In this document: positions 1 through 7,223 of the stretch, piece by piece
Numbering within the stretch: the stretch's first letter is position 1
Layout: every line of letters starts with the position of its first letter
Origin: Oscillospiraceae bacterium
Lineage (GTDB): Bacteria > Bacillota > Clostridia > Oscillospirales > Ruminococcaceae
Direction: 5' to 3'
DNA: 64,000 bases
Assembly: GCA_009784825.1 (NCBI GenBank)
Contig: WQXO01000002.1
Location: 183,372 to 247,371, forward strand
Program-made: the position numbers and the translations under genes
Notes under the pieces: model-generated
What the model saw: the letters and a program-made list of their open reading frames with translations, nothing else
Database searches by the model: none
Told to the model about the DNA's origin: nothing

Positions 1-234
1 GTTGTCCCCGCACAATATCTTCCGCTGTCGGCGGGATTGACAATGCGAGGCGGGTTATCCGAGGAACATGCGTTACGTGCAATAACAGTCGAAGCGGCAG
101 AAATTCTAAATATCGCTGACCGTGTCGGAACTGTTGAGATTAACAAGGACGCAGATTTCACAATATTCAAAGGGAATTTCTACGAGGTAACACAAACGCC
201 TAATGCAGTATTCATCGGGGGAAATAAACAATAA
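1..234 (+). CDS. Amidohydrolase family protein, C-terminal fragment
   Basis: The reading frame is open from the first base, so the gene begins upstream of the window. The last 77 residues match the C-terminal end of metal-dependent amidohydrolases (imidazolonepropionase/dihydroorotase-like superfamily). They hold the helix that usually reads 'A-L-x-A-x-T..A-A..L-x-I-x-D-R-x-G-x-I' and the final beta-composite strand 'G-x-D-A-D-F'. The metal-binding residues lie outside the window, so substrate and activity cannot be judged. It ends one base into the next gene (TAATG overlap), which suggests translational coupling. Confidence 0.75.
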   Translation, partial: VVPAQYLPLSAGLTMRGGLSEEHALRAITVEAAEILNIADRVGTVEINKDADFTIFKGNFYEVTQTPNAVFIGGNKQ

Positions 235-767
235 TGGCTTTTATAATATTTTCAACAGACGTATTAGTCGACGGGAATATCACATCTGAGCTTGCACGGC
301 AAAGGTGGAGTGAATATGAGCAGGAGCAGATTAGGGGTAAACCGTTGTTTATTCATTCAATGAAAGACGGCAAATACATGCTCCACTATCACCAAAGCTA
401 CAAGACTGATTTATGCGACACGGTTTTCCTTGGGGAGATTTTTGAATATGAGGAAAGCGGCAGTCAGATACTGGGTAAAGTCACTGCCTCTAAAAGCATG
501 AGGCGTTTCGGAATAGCAACGATTATTGCCGCATTTCCGGTGGCATGGCTGGTTAACGTACTGCTGTTTCATGTTGACGAGCTGCTCAATAACATGGAGA
601 TGATTAATCCCATAAGACTTAATAATTTCAACCCGACATTAACTTTCTTCGCCTCAGCCATAATCGCCGCAGGAGTTGCGATAATGTCGCAGAACGTGGA
701 CAAACGCAGAGTAAAGGACATTACCGAGCACCTCCATAAGTTTTTGAATGTTTCTGAGGATGAATAA
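234..767 (+). CDS. Hypothetical membrane protein
   Basis: A 177-residue protein whose ATG shares one base with the stop of the amidohydrolase. Residues 1-85 are soluble and mixed in character. Two hydrophobic stretches follow (about residues 91-112 and 135-152), separated by a polar loop that begins HVDELLNN, and the tail is charged. This suggests a two-pass membrane protein with both ends on the same side. I do not recognise the family. The tight coupling to the amidohydrolase suggests they are co-transcribed; function unknown. Confidence 0.55.
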   Translation: MAFIIFSTDVLVDGNITSELARQRWSEYEQEQIRGKPLFIHSMKDGKYMLHYHQSYKTDLCDTVFLGEIFEYEESGSQILGKVTASKSMRRFGIATIIAAFPVAWLVNVLLFHVDELLNNMEMINPIRLNNFNPTLTFFASAIIAAGVAIMSQNVDKRRVKDITEHLHKFLNVSEDE

Positions 768-784
768 TTGTCGAAATAAAATCC

Positions 785-813
785 TTGATTTTAGCAAAAA
801 CTTATGTTAGAAT
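785..813 (+). promoter_or_regulatory. Sigma-A type promoter for the site-2 protease/scpAB operon
   Basis: TTGATT (785-790), a 17-bp spacer and TAGAAT (808-813) precede the M50 protease start at 843. A GAAAGGA ribosome-binding site lies at about 829-835. Both boxes are one mismatch from the vegetative consensus, so this probably starts the long co-directional run through ytfJ. Confidence 0.6.
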
Positions 814-842
814 AATAGAAAACTTCCGAAAGGATAAAATAA

Positions 843-1535
843 ATGCTTAGAGGGCCGATATTCGTTTTATTTGACTTTTTTACAGGCAACGCCGGAATTA
901 TGGATGTGGTCATTCGTTTTTTCGCCGTATTAGTTATCCTTTTTGTAATATTCCCGGTTCACGAATGTGCCCACGCACTCGCCGCAAAGTGGTTAGGCGA
1001 CAAAACAGCAGAGCGTGCGGGCAGAATTACATTGAACCCGTTCGCACACATTGACCCAATGGGAGCAATCTTCATGTTTATCATGAGCTTCGGCTGGGCG
1101 AAGCCTGTACCGGTTAATCCGAGGAACTGCCACAAGGTCGGAATAAAAGCGGCTGTTTCATTAACTGCCGCCGCTGGACCGATTTCAAATGTTATTATGT
1201 CGCTTTTGTGCATAATAATCGCAAAAACAATTCTCGTAATATCGCCTAATCCGGCAATGGAATACGTTTCATTAGCGTTTAGAATAACCGCTCAGCTGAG
1301 TGTCTACCTTGCGGTATTTAACCTAATCCCGATTCCGCCGCTTGACGGGTCGAAAATCCTGTTCTTTTTCTTGAAAGACAAGCAGGTGTTCTTCATGGAA
1401 AAAAACGCAAATATAATCAGATTGGTCTTCCTCGCATTAATTTTCTTCCCACCCTATATTTTATCAACTGCAATTTCATTCGTGGGCGGATTTATCTTAA
1501 TGGGGCTTGACTTAATTACGTGGTTCATCAAATGA
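843..1535 (+). CDS. Site-2 protease family membrane metalloprotease (M50)
   Basis: A 230-residue polytopic membrane protein. HECAH at residues 40-44 is the zinc-binding and catalytic HExxH motif inside a transmembrane helix. The second M50 motif, NLIPIPPLDG at residues 160-169, supplies the third zinc ligand (D168). Short M50B proteases without a PDZ domain, like this one, are common in Firmicutes beside scpA-scpB, which also follow here. They cleave substrates within the membrane; the substrate here is unknown. The stop overlaps the scpA start (ATGA). Confidence 0.9.
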   Translation: MLRGPIFVLFDFFTGNAGIMDVVIRFFAVLVILFVIFPVHECAHALAAKWLGDKTAERAGRITLNPFAHIDPMGAIFMFIMSFGWAKPVPVNPRNCHKVGIKAAVSLTAAAGPISNVIMSLLCIIIAKTILVISPNPAMEYVSLAFRITAQLSVYLAVFNLIPIPPLDGSKILFFFLKDKQVFFMEKNANIIRLVFLALIFFPPYILSTAISFVGGFILMGLDLITWFIK

Positions 1536-2245
1536 GAGAAATTGATACAATTAACTTCAAAACAGAAATATTCGAGGGACCGCTTGAATTAATGCTGACG
1601 CTTATTGCAAAACACAAGCTGAACATTCAAGACATAGAAATCTCGATATTACTCGAACAGTTCCTGAATTATATCGGACAAGCACAGGACGCTGATATAG
1701 AATTAGCGGGCGAGTTCATGGAAACGGCGGCACGGCTGATTTATATCAAAACCGCGTCACTGCTCCCGAAGCACGAAGCCGAACAACTCAAAAAAGAGTT
1801 AGAGGGTGCATTAATAGAATACGCTTTATGTAAAGCAACCGCAGAGCGTTTACGGGAAAGATTCGTAGGCAACGATATTTTCATAAGAGAGCCGGTGACT
1901 TATGAAACAGAAACCTCCCCCGAATACACGCTAATTCATAATATAGCGGAATTAACCGAAGCCGCAGGGTTCATCATAAGCAGGGACAGGATTAAGAATA
2001 TACCCATTCCGCCGGTTGCCGAATCGCTTAATGTAACCTACGTCACGGTGTTCACGAAAATCGTGTATGTCTTAAAACGATTACGCAAGGGCGGAAAAAT
2101 GGAGTTGAAGAAGCTGTTCATGGGGCAGGAGCGTTCCGAGCAGGTTGCGACGTTTATGGCGTTGCTGGAGCTGACGAGCAGCGGCAGATTGAAATTATCG
2201 AAAAACTTAAAATATATCGAATTCATAAAAGGGGTGCAAACATGA
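1532..2245 (+). CDS. scpA: Segregation and condensation protein A
   Basis: A 237-residue ScpA (kleisin) of the Smc-ScpAB chromosome condensation complex. The start 'FEGPLELMLTLI..H' and the later 'AGEFMETAARLIYIKTASLLP' region are family hallmarks. The C-terminal winged helix that binds the Smc head lies near residues 165-237. ATG at 1532 is chosen because it makes an ATGA overlap with the protease gene. A GTG 12 bases upstream is also open, but it would lie further inside that gene. The gene overlaps scpB in the same way. Confidence 0.95.
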   Translation: MREIDTINFKTEIFEGPLELMLTLIAKHKLNIQDIEISILLEQFLNYIGQAQDADIELAGEFMETAARLIYIKTASLLPKHEAEQLKKELEGALIEYALCKATAERLRERFVGNDIFIREPVTYETETSPEYTLIHNIAELTEAAGFIISRDRIKNIPIPPVAESLNVTYVTVFTKIVYVLKRLRKGGKMELKKLFMGQERSEQVATFMALLELTSSGRLKLSKNLKYIEFIKGVQT

Positions 2246-2784
2246 TTTCCGCTGTAATAGAAGCTATTCTGTTCGCTTCAGCCGAACCGGTCACGGCAGA
2301 CAAGTTAGCACAAGCCGCCGAGGTGACAAAAAATGATATACTCATTGTAATCGACGAAATTGAGCAGAGGTACAATGCACCCGAAAGCGGGCTGACTTTG
2401 TTAAGGCTTGCCAATGCCTACCAGATTGCGACTAAACAGGAATACGCCCCCCAGATTAAAGCGGCGATTGACATTAAACGGCAGACCCCCTTATCGGGAG
2501 CGGCAATGGAAACACTTGCAATAATTGCGTATAATCAGCCGATTTCCAAAGCGTTTATAGAACAAGTCAGAGGGATTGATTCATCGAGTGTTGTCAACAC
2601 ACTTACAGAGCGTGGTTTAGTGGAGGAGGCAGGCAGGTTAGACCTCCCGGGGAAACCCGTCGCCTATCGCACCACCGAGAACTTTCTGCGTTGCTTCGGC
2701 ATTTCCGCCTTACACGAGCTGCCCCCCCTCCCCGGTGAGGAGGAACAATTGTCGTTTGATGCTGTAATCGAGGAATCACCATGA
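2242..2784 (+). CDS. scpB: Segregation and condensation protein B
   Basis: A 180-residue ScpB made of two winged-helix domains; it dimerises and binds ScpA in the Smc complex. The opening 'AVIEAILFASAEPVT' and the central 'LSGAAMETLAIIAYNQPISKAFIEQVRG' region (the latter quoted only to identify the motif; residues about 90-116) are typical. The 'RG-LVEEAGRLDLPGKPVAYRTT' block follows. ATGA overlaps link it to scpA upstream and the DUF2953 gene downstream, consistent with one operon. Confidence 0.95.
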   Translation: MISAVIEAILFASAEPVTADKLAQAAEVTKNDILIVIDEIEQRYNAPESGLTLLRLANAYQIATKQEYAPQIKAAIDIKRQTPLSGAAMETLAIIAYNQPISKAFIEQVRGIDSSSVVNTLTERGLVEEAGRLDLPGKPVAYRTTENFLRCFGISALHELPPLPGEEEQLSFDAVIEESP

Positions 2785-3479
2785 TTGGCTGGATAATCCT
2801 CATTATATTCGGCGGGCTGACGTTGATAATTGCATTCCTGTGTATGCTCTCGGTGAGGGCATATATCGAATACAAGGACAAACAATTTACGGCAACGGTG
2901 AAATACCTGTTTATCACGGTTTACCCCCGTCCGGAAAAACCCGAAAAACCTCAAAAAAAGCAGAAAAAGCAGAAAATTAAAAAAACGAAAAAACAAATAA
3001 AACAACAACCCGCTCCCGACAATCTTGAAACACCGCAACCCGACACTCCCCAAAAACCCGCCTCCCCCACTGAGGAAAGTGCAAAAAAACTTGTTAAAGA
3101 CGTGAAAGACGCCAACAAAAACAAGCTCGATTTAGAAATGATAATGCTGTTGATTGACTCGGCGGCATCCCCGTTCAAGAAGCTGCTGCACAAAACAAGG
3201 GTTCACAATTTCGAGGTAAGCTTCATAATCGGCGGTGACGATGCGGCGAAAATCGCAATATCCTACGGAATACATTCGGCGGCGGTAGGCGTGTTTATGG
3301 TTTGGCTGAGAGAAGCGGTAAGGCTGAAGGTCAAGGAGGTTAGTGTGACCGCCGACTTTAACCGTGAAGAAACAATGCAGTATTTCCGTTGTGTGGTAAA
3401 AATCCGATTATTCACGGCGTTAGTGGCGTTGGCACACTTCGGGATAAAGGTGTATAAGGAAAAGAAGAGTAGTAAATAA
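2781..3479 (+). CDS. DUF2953 domain-containing membrane protein
   Basis: A 232-residue protein with one N-terminal transmembrane segment (residues 2-25). A short conserved strand region follows, then a Lys/Pro/Gln-rich linker (about residues 51-100), and a C-terminal domain with the pattern of DUF2953 ('GG-D-D-A..A..Y-G'). In sporulating Clostridia this family almost always sits between scpB and ytfJ, as here. Sequence and context suggest a spore-related role, but the biochemistry is unknown. The start overlaps scpB by ATGA. Confidence 0.8.
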   Translation: MIGWIILIIFGGLTLIIAFLCMLSVRAYIEYKDKQFTATVKYLFITVYPRPEKPEKPQKKQKKQKIKKTKKQIKQQPAPDNLETPQPDTPQKPASPTEESAKKLVKDVKDANKNKLDLEMIMLLIDSAASPFKKLLHKTRVHNFEVSFIIGGDDAAKIAISYGIHSAAVGVFMVWLREAVRLKVKEVSVTADFNREETMQYFRCVVKIRLFTALVALAHFGIKVYKEKKSSK

Positions 3480-3511
3480 TCAAAATCCATATATAGAAAG
3501 GAACCATTATC

Positions 3512-3904
3512 ATGGCTAACAATCATCTTGAAGACTTAATGGGCACATCAATGGACAAAATCCGAGAGCTTGTCGATGTCAACACCATTATAGGCGAGGC
3601 GATAACCACCCCCGACGGAACAACGATAATCCCTGTATCAAAGGTATCGTTCGGCTTCGTATCGGGCGGGTCGGACATTCCCTCTTCTTCCCAAAAAGAC
3701 ATATTTGCGGGAGGAGCGGGTGCAGGTGTCACCATTAAACCCATGACGTTTATAATCGTCAGAAGCGACGGCGACGTAAAGCTGCTTGAGGTAGGCAAGG
3801 ACGGTAATCTCATGGAGGGTATATTTGAAGCCGCACCGGAATTCATCGAAAAAATCAAATCAATGTTCTCCAAAAATAAGGACACGTCACAAATTGACGA
3901 ATAA
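3512..3904 (+). CDS. ytfJ: Sporulation protein YtfJ (GerW family)
   Basis: A 130-residue protein with the GerW/YtfJ signature: 'LMGTSMDKIRELVDVNTIIGE' at the N-terminus, then 'TIIPVSKVSFGFVSGGS' and a Gly/Ala-rich loop before 'PMTFIIV'. In Bacillus, GerW is made in the forespore and is needed for normal germination. An AGAAAGGAA ribosome-binding site precedes the ATG. It follows the DUF2953 gene by 32 bp, the usual clostridial order. Confidence 0.95.
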   Translation: MANNHLEDLMGTSMDKIRELVDVNTIIGEAITTPDGTTIIPVSKVSFGFVSGGSDIPSSSQKDIFAGGAGAGVTIKPMTFIIVRSDGDVKLLEVGKDGNLMEGIFEAAPEFIEKIKSMFSKNKDTSQIDE

Positions 3905-3932
3905 CAGCAAAAAATAACAGCATAATAATCAC

Positions 3933-4760
3933 ATGAAAAAACTTTCGATTATTATATGTGTTATAATTGTTATGTCGGGATTAACCCATTCAAACAGTGC
4001 AGTTGATTTACAAAAGCCCGACTTATCTGCGGTCAGTGCAATTGTGATTGACGCAGACACGGGTAAGGTTATATTCGCCAAGAATGAGCATGAAATTCGG
4101 GCAATGGCGAGCCTCACAAAAGTGATGACGACTATTCTCACAATCGAAGCGGGTGAACCCGACAAACGCTTCTCGGTGGATAACTATGCCGTTCACGTCG
4201 AGGGGACGACAATGGGCTTGCGTGAGAATGACATTGTCACACGACTTGCCTTGTGTTACGGAATGATGTTACCCTCAGGGAACGATGCATCTAACGTAGC
4301 GGCGGTGAATGTTTCAGGGAGCATACCGGAATTCGTCAAGCTGATGAACGCTAAGGCTATGCGAATAGGCATGTACAATACCCACTTCGCCAACCCCCAC
4401 GGACTTGACTCGGCAAAGCACTATTCCACCGCTCATGACATGGCAATACTGACGGCATACGCCATGAAGAACCCGACATTCCGTGAAATATGTTCATTGC
4501 AGACTGTTCGTACAGAATTCGGTAATCCCCCGTATAAACGATGGCTCAGGAACAACAACAAAATGCTGTTAAATTATCAAGGGTGTATTGGTGTAAAAAC
4601 AGGGTTCACAGATAACGCACGCAGGTGTCTTATCACAGCGGCAGAGAGGGACGGGGTAACGCTGATTGCTGTAACGCTGAACGCTCCCGACGACTGGAAT
4701 GACCACACAAAAATGCTGAACTACGGATTTGCAATTCACAATATTCAAATCCACAATTAA
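3933..4760 (+). CDS. dacF: D-alanyl-D-alanine carboxypeptidase (DacF-like, S11 family)
   Basis: A 275-residue penicillin-binding protein of the S11 family with an N-terminal signal sequence (about residues 1-23). The three catalytic motifs are all present: SLTK at 60-63 (acylated serine), SGN at 115-117 and KTG at 222-224. It trims the terminal D-Ala of peptidoglycan stem peptides outside the membrane. Position after ytfJ suggests DacF, the forespore-expressed type, but sequence alone does not separate it from vegetative DacA. The protein stops soon after the catalytic domain, shorter than typical DacA/DacF, which carry a C-terminal amphipathic anchor. No clear ribosome-binding site is visible. 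Confidence 0.9.
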   Translation: MKKLSIIICVIIVMSGLTHSNSAVDLQKPDLSAVSAIVIDADTGKVIFAKNEHEIRAMASLTKVMTTILTIEAGEPDKRFSVDNYAVHVEGTTMGLRENDIVTRLALCYGMMLPSGNDASNVAAVNVSGSIPEFVKLMNAKAMRIGMYNTHFANPHGLDSAKHYSTAHDMAILTAYAMKNPTFREICSLQTVRTEFGNPPYKRWLRNNNKMLLNYQGCIGVKTGFTDNARRCLITAAERDGVTLIAVTLNAPDDWNDHTKMLNYGFAIHNIQIHN

Positions 4761-4767
4761 TAAAAAT

Positions 4768-5511
4768 ATGGACAATAAAATAAGAATACAGAAAATAATA
4801 GCCGACTCAGGTTACTGCTCCCGCCGAAAAGCGGAGGCATACATAGAGTCGGCTCAAGTTAAACTCAACGGACGCCCGGTGAAGCTCGGGGACAAGGCAA
4901 ACCCGCATAAGGACATAATCACAATAAACGGTGAAAAAATAAACTCCGGCAAAAAAATGAGGTATATTAAGCTATACAAGCCCAGAGGCTATCAGTGTAC
5001 AAACGCAGACCCTCACGCAAAAAAGCTGATTACCGAGCTGCTCAAAAGCATTCCCGAACGCCTGTATCCCGTCGGCAGGTTAGATGTTAGTTCAGAGGGG
5101 CTTATTCTGCTTACTAACGATGGCGAATTCGCAAACAGAATAACCCACCCCAAAAACGGCATAAAAAAGACCTACCGTGTAACAGTCCCGCACGAAGTCA
5201 CCGAGGACAAGGCACTGTTAATGAAGGATGGCTTAGACATAGGCGACGGGGAAATCACACAACCCTGTGTTGTCGAAATCGTATCAGCAGACAAGGAACG
5301 CTCGATATTAAGAATAACAATATCGGAGGGGAAAAACCGCCAAATCCGCAGAATGTGCGAGGTGGCAGGTTTAAAAGTATCACGGCTTAAACGTGTCAGT
5401 GTGGGCGGTGTGAAACTCGGAATGTTAAAGCCCGGCGAACACGCAGAATTAACAGAGGGGGAGCTGAGATTACTAAACTATGGTAAGGATAACAAACGAA
5501 GAAAAATTTAA
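4768..5511 (+). CDS. rRNA pseudouridine synthase (RsuA/RluB/E/F family)
   Basis: A 247-residue enzyme with an N-terminal S4 RNA-binding domain ('IRIQKIIADSGYCSRRKAE') and a catalytic domain with 'YPVGRLDVSSEGLILLTNDG', where D106 is the catalytic aspartate. 'GKNRQIRRM' near residues 190-198 completes the family signature. It isomerises a specific uridine in rRNA; an RluB-type target (23S) is most likely but cannot be fixed by eye. ATG at 4768 is preferred over an earlier in-frame ATG inside the carboxypeptidase gene because the S4 domain begins right after it. Confidence 0.9.
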   Translation: MDNKIRIQKIIADSGYCSRRKAEAYIESAQVKLNGRPVKLGDKANPHKDIITINGEKINSGKKMRYIKLYKPRGYQCTNADPHAKKLITELLKSIPERLYPVGRLDVSSEGLILLTNDGEFANRITHPKNGIKKTYRVTVPHEVTEDKALLMKDGLDIGDGEITQPCVVEIVSADKERSILRITISEGKNRQIRRMCEVAGLKVSRLKRVSVGGVKLGMLKPGEHAELTEGELRLLNYGKDNKRRKI

Positions 5512-5713
5512 CAACGAAATACATTTCCACTCAAACACAGGGGAATATTTAATCCTCACAATTACAGAAAATGGGGCAAGTGTTACAAAAATCGAAACCG
5601 CCGACGATGTAATATACGATGCACTTGTCAAAACTGCCGCCGCCTATTCCATGCGTAGAGGTATAACTTTCAATAAAGACAACATCAAATGGACTGAACC
5701 AAATTGCCAATGA
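5480..5713 (+). CDS. Hypothetical protein
   Basis: A 77-residue frame overlapping the last 32 bases of the pseudouridine synthase gene. Its composition is protein-like: charged, with strand-like 'YLILTITENGASVTKIE', and no low-complexity. I do not recognise the family. No clear ribosome-binding site precedes the ATG inside the upstream gene, but overlapping starts are common in this operon. It ends just before a repeat element. Confidence 0.45.
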   Translation: MVRITNEEKFNNEIHFHSNTGEYLILTITENGASVTKIETADDVIYDALVKTAAAYSMRRGITFNKDNIKWTEPNCQ

Positions 5714-5848
5714 ATAATTAATAGTTAATAATTAATAATTAATAATTAATAATGATTGTGTCGCCTTGCGGCGACGGATTAAAAATAAAAATCTTTGCGG
5801 ACGCAAATACCAAAATTATTCATTATTCATTATTAATTATTAATTATT
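5714..5848 (+). repeat. AT-rich inverted-repeat element (TTAATTATTAAT arms)
   Basis: Tandem AATTAATAATT units on the left and ATTATTCATTATTAATTATT units on the right form long inverted arms around a middle that includes GTCGCCTTGCGGCGAC. Similar arms occur at 50006-50107 and as a half-element at 21289-21338. This looks like a non-coding miniature repeat family; its right arm runs to the 3' end of mnmE. Confidence 0.7.
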
Positions 5849-7208
5849 TGCCTACGCAAAATCGTTTAAACACCTCGCCGATTATCTCCGCAGAAGCACT
5901 TTTCCCGGAAAGCCGATACAATGCCTCAAGTGCATTTTCCAATAAGAAACCGGTAGCGTCTAACGGGGCTCCCGCTTCAATTCCGTCAATCGCCTCACCT
6001 AATAACCGTTCTGCCTCCAACGCACAAACCCGTTGCCGCTCATTTGCGATGAACCCCGCAGACAAATCGAGCGTTTTCACATCATAAACCTTGTTAATAA
6101 CCGTGACGAGCTTTTCTAAGGAAGGCTCATTTTCTTTTGCACATAACTGAACAACATGTTTAAACTGCGTCGCTAAAATGGTCAAATCTAATTTGTTTTC
6201 TAAGTCAGTTTTATTAATAATGCAAATGCTGTTCTTGCCGGAAATCTTTTCAATCAAAGCACAATCTTCTTTTTCTAAAGAGCGGGAATTGTCAAAAACA
6301 GCAAGAATTAACGCCGCCTCGTCAATCTGCCTAAGCATAAACTCAATCCCGATTTTCTCAACAGCGTCATCAGTTTCCCGAATACCTGCACAATCACATA
6401 ACCTCAGAACCGCCCCACCCATATTAACGGTTTCCTCAACAATATCACGAGTAGTCCCGGGTATATCAGTGACGATACTGCGGTTGCGGCGGGTCATCAG
6501 ATTCATAAGGGTAGACTTCCCCGCATTAGGCTTACCCACTATTGCGGTGACAACTCCCTCCCGCATAATTCTACCAATTTCATAGCTCTTAAGCAACAGC
6601 GACAGCTGCAACCGACAATCGGTTAATTGCCCGATATGCGAGGAGGTCTCGAAGCTGTTCAGCCCCTCCTCGGGATAATCAATCCACGCCGCAATATGTG
6701 CAGAAACCTCTAATATCTTCTCAGAAATATCGTTAATCTTGCGGAACAGCGACCCGTCCTTTTGTGCATTACTGCACGAGAGATACTGCTCGTTGACGGA
6801 ATTTATTATATCAATCACCGACTCCGCCTGCGTGAGTGACATCTTCCCGTTAAGCACCGCACGTTTAGTGAACTCTCCCGCCTCGGCTAACTGTGCCCCC
6901 GCAGACAGGCAGGCTTGTAAAACTCTTCGGGCGACATAAACCCCGCCGTGACAGGTAATCTCGGCGACGTCTTCCCCGGTATAGCTTTTCGGGGTTCTAT
7001 AAATCAGCAGCACCCCGTCATCGATTTTGACCCCGTTATCGTGAATAATGCCATAAGCCGCCGTATAACCCTGCATATCCGAAACAGCCCTGTCGTTGAC
7101 GGGGTTGAACACCTTTTCGGCTATTTCGATTGCCCTTTCCCCGGAAATCCTCAGCATTGCAATGCTGCCAAGGGTATCGGGGGTTGCTATTGCCGCAATT
7201 GTCCGCAT
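5844..7208 (-). CDS. mnmE: tRNA uridine-5-carboxymethylaminomethyl modification GTPase MnmE
   Basis: A 454-residue MnmE (TrmE), which with MnmG modifies U34 in the wobble position of several tRNAs. The N-terminal formyl-THF-binding domain begins 'TIAAIATPDTLGSIAMLRISG'. The embedded G domain has GKPNAGKS (225-232) and 'DIPGTTRD'. The C-terminal catalytic cysteine lies in 'FCVGK' at the very end (C451). Length is normal. It is the last gene of a minus-strand run after the SecA-like gene. Confidence 0.97.
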   Translation of the reverse strand: MRTIAAIATPDTLGSIAMLRISGERAIEIAEKVFNPVNDRAVSDMQGYTAAYGIIHDNGVKIDDGVLLIYRTPKSYTGEDVAEITCHGGVYVARRVLQACLSAGAQLAEAGEFTKRAVLNGKMSLTQAESVIDIINSVNEQYLSCSNAQKDGSLFRKINDISEKILEVSAHIAAWIDYPEEGLNSFETSSHIGQLTDCRLQLSLLLKSYEIGRIMREGVVTAIVGKPNAGKSTLMNLMTRRNRSIVTDIPGTTRDIVEETVNMGGAVLRLCDCAGIRETDDAVEKIGIEFMLRQIDEAALILAVFDNSRSLEKEDCALIEKISGKNSICIINKTDLENKLDLTILATQFKHVVQLCAKENEPSLEKLVTVINKVYDVKTLDLSAGFIANERQRVCALEAERLLGEAIDGIEAGAPLDATGFLLENALEALYRLSGKSASAEIIGEVFKRFCVGK

Positions 7209-7223
7209 AACTTTAAACGTCCC

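Noticed and set aside
3894..3926. Possible 21-bp-spaced promoter before the carboxypeptidase gene (TTGACG...CATAAT)
   Set aside because: Both boxes deviate from consensus and the -35 lies within the ytfJ end. Not strong enough to call.
5752..6087. A 111-residue + strand frame starting in the AT-rich repeat
   Set aside because: It starts in the repeat and runs antisense to mnmE; composition and position mark it as a shadow.
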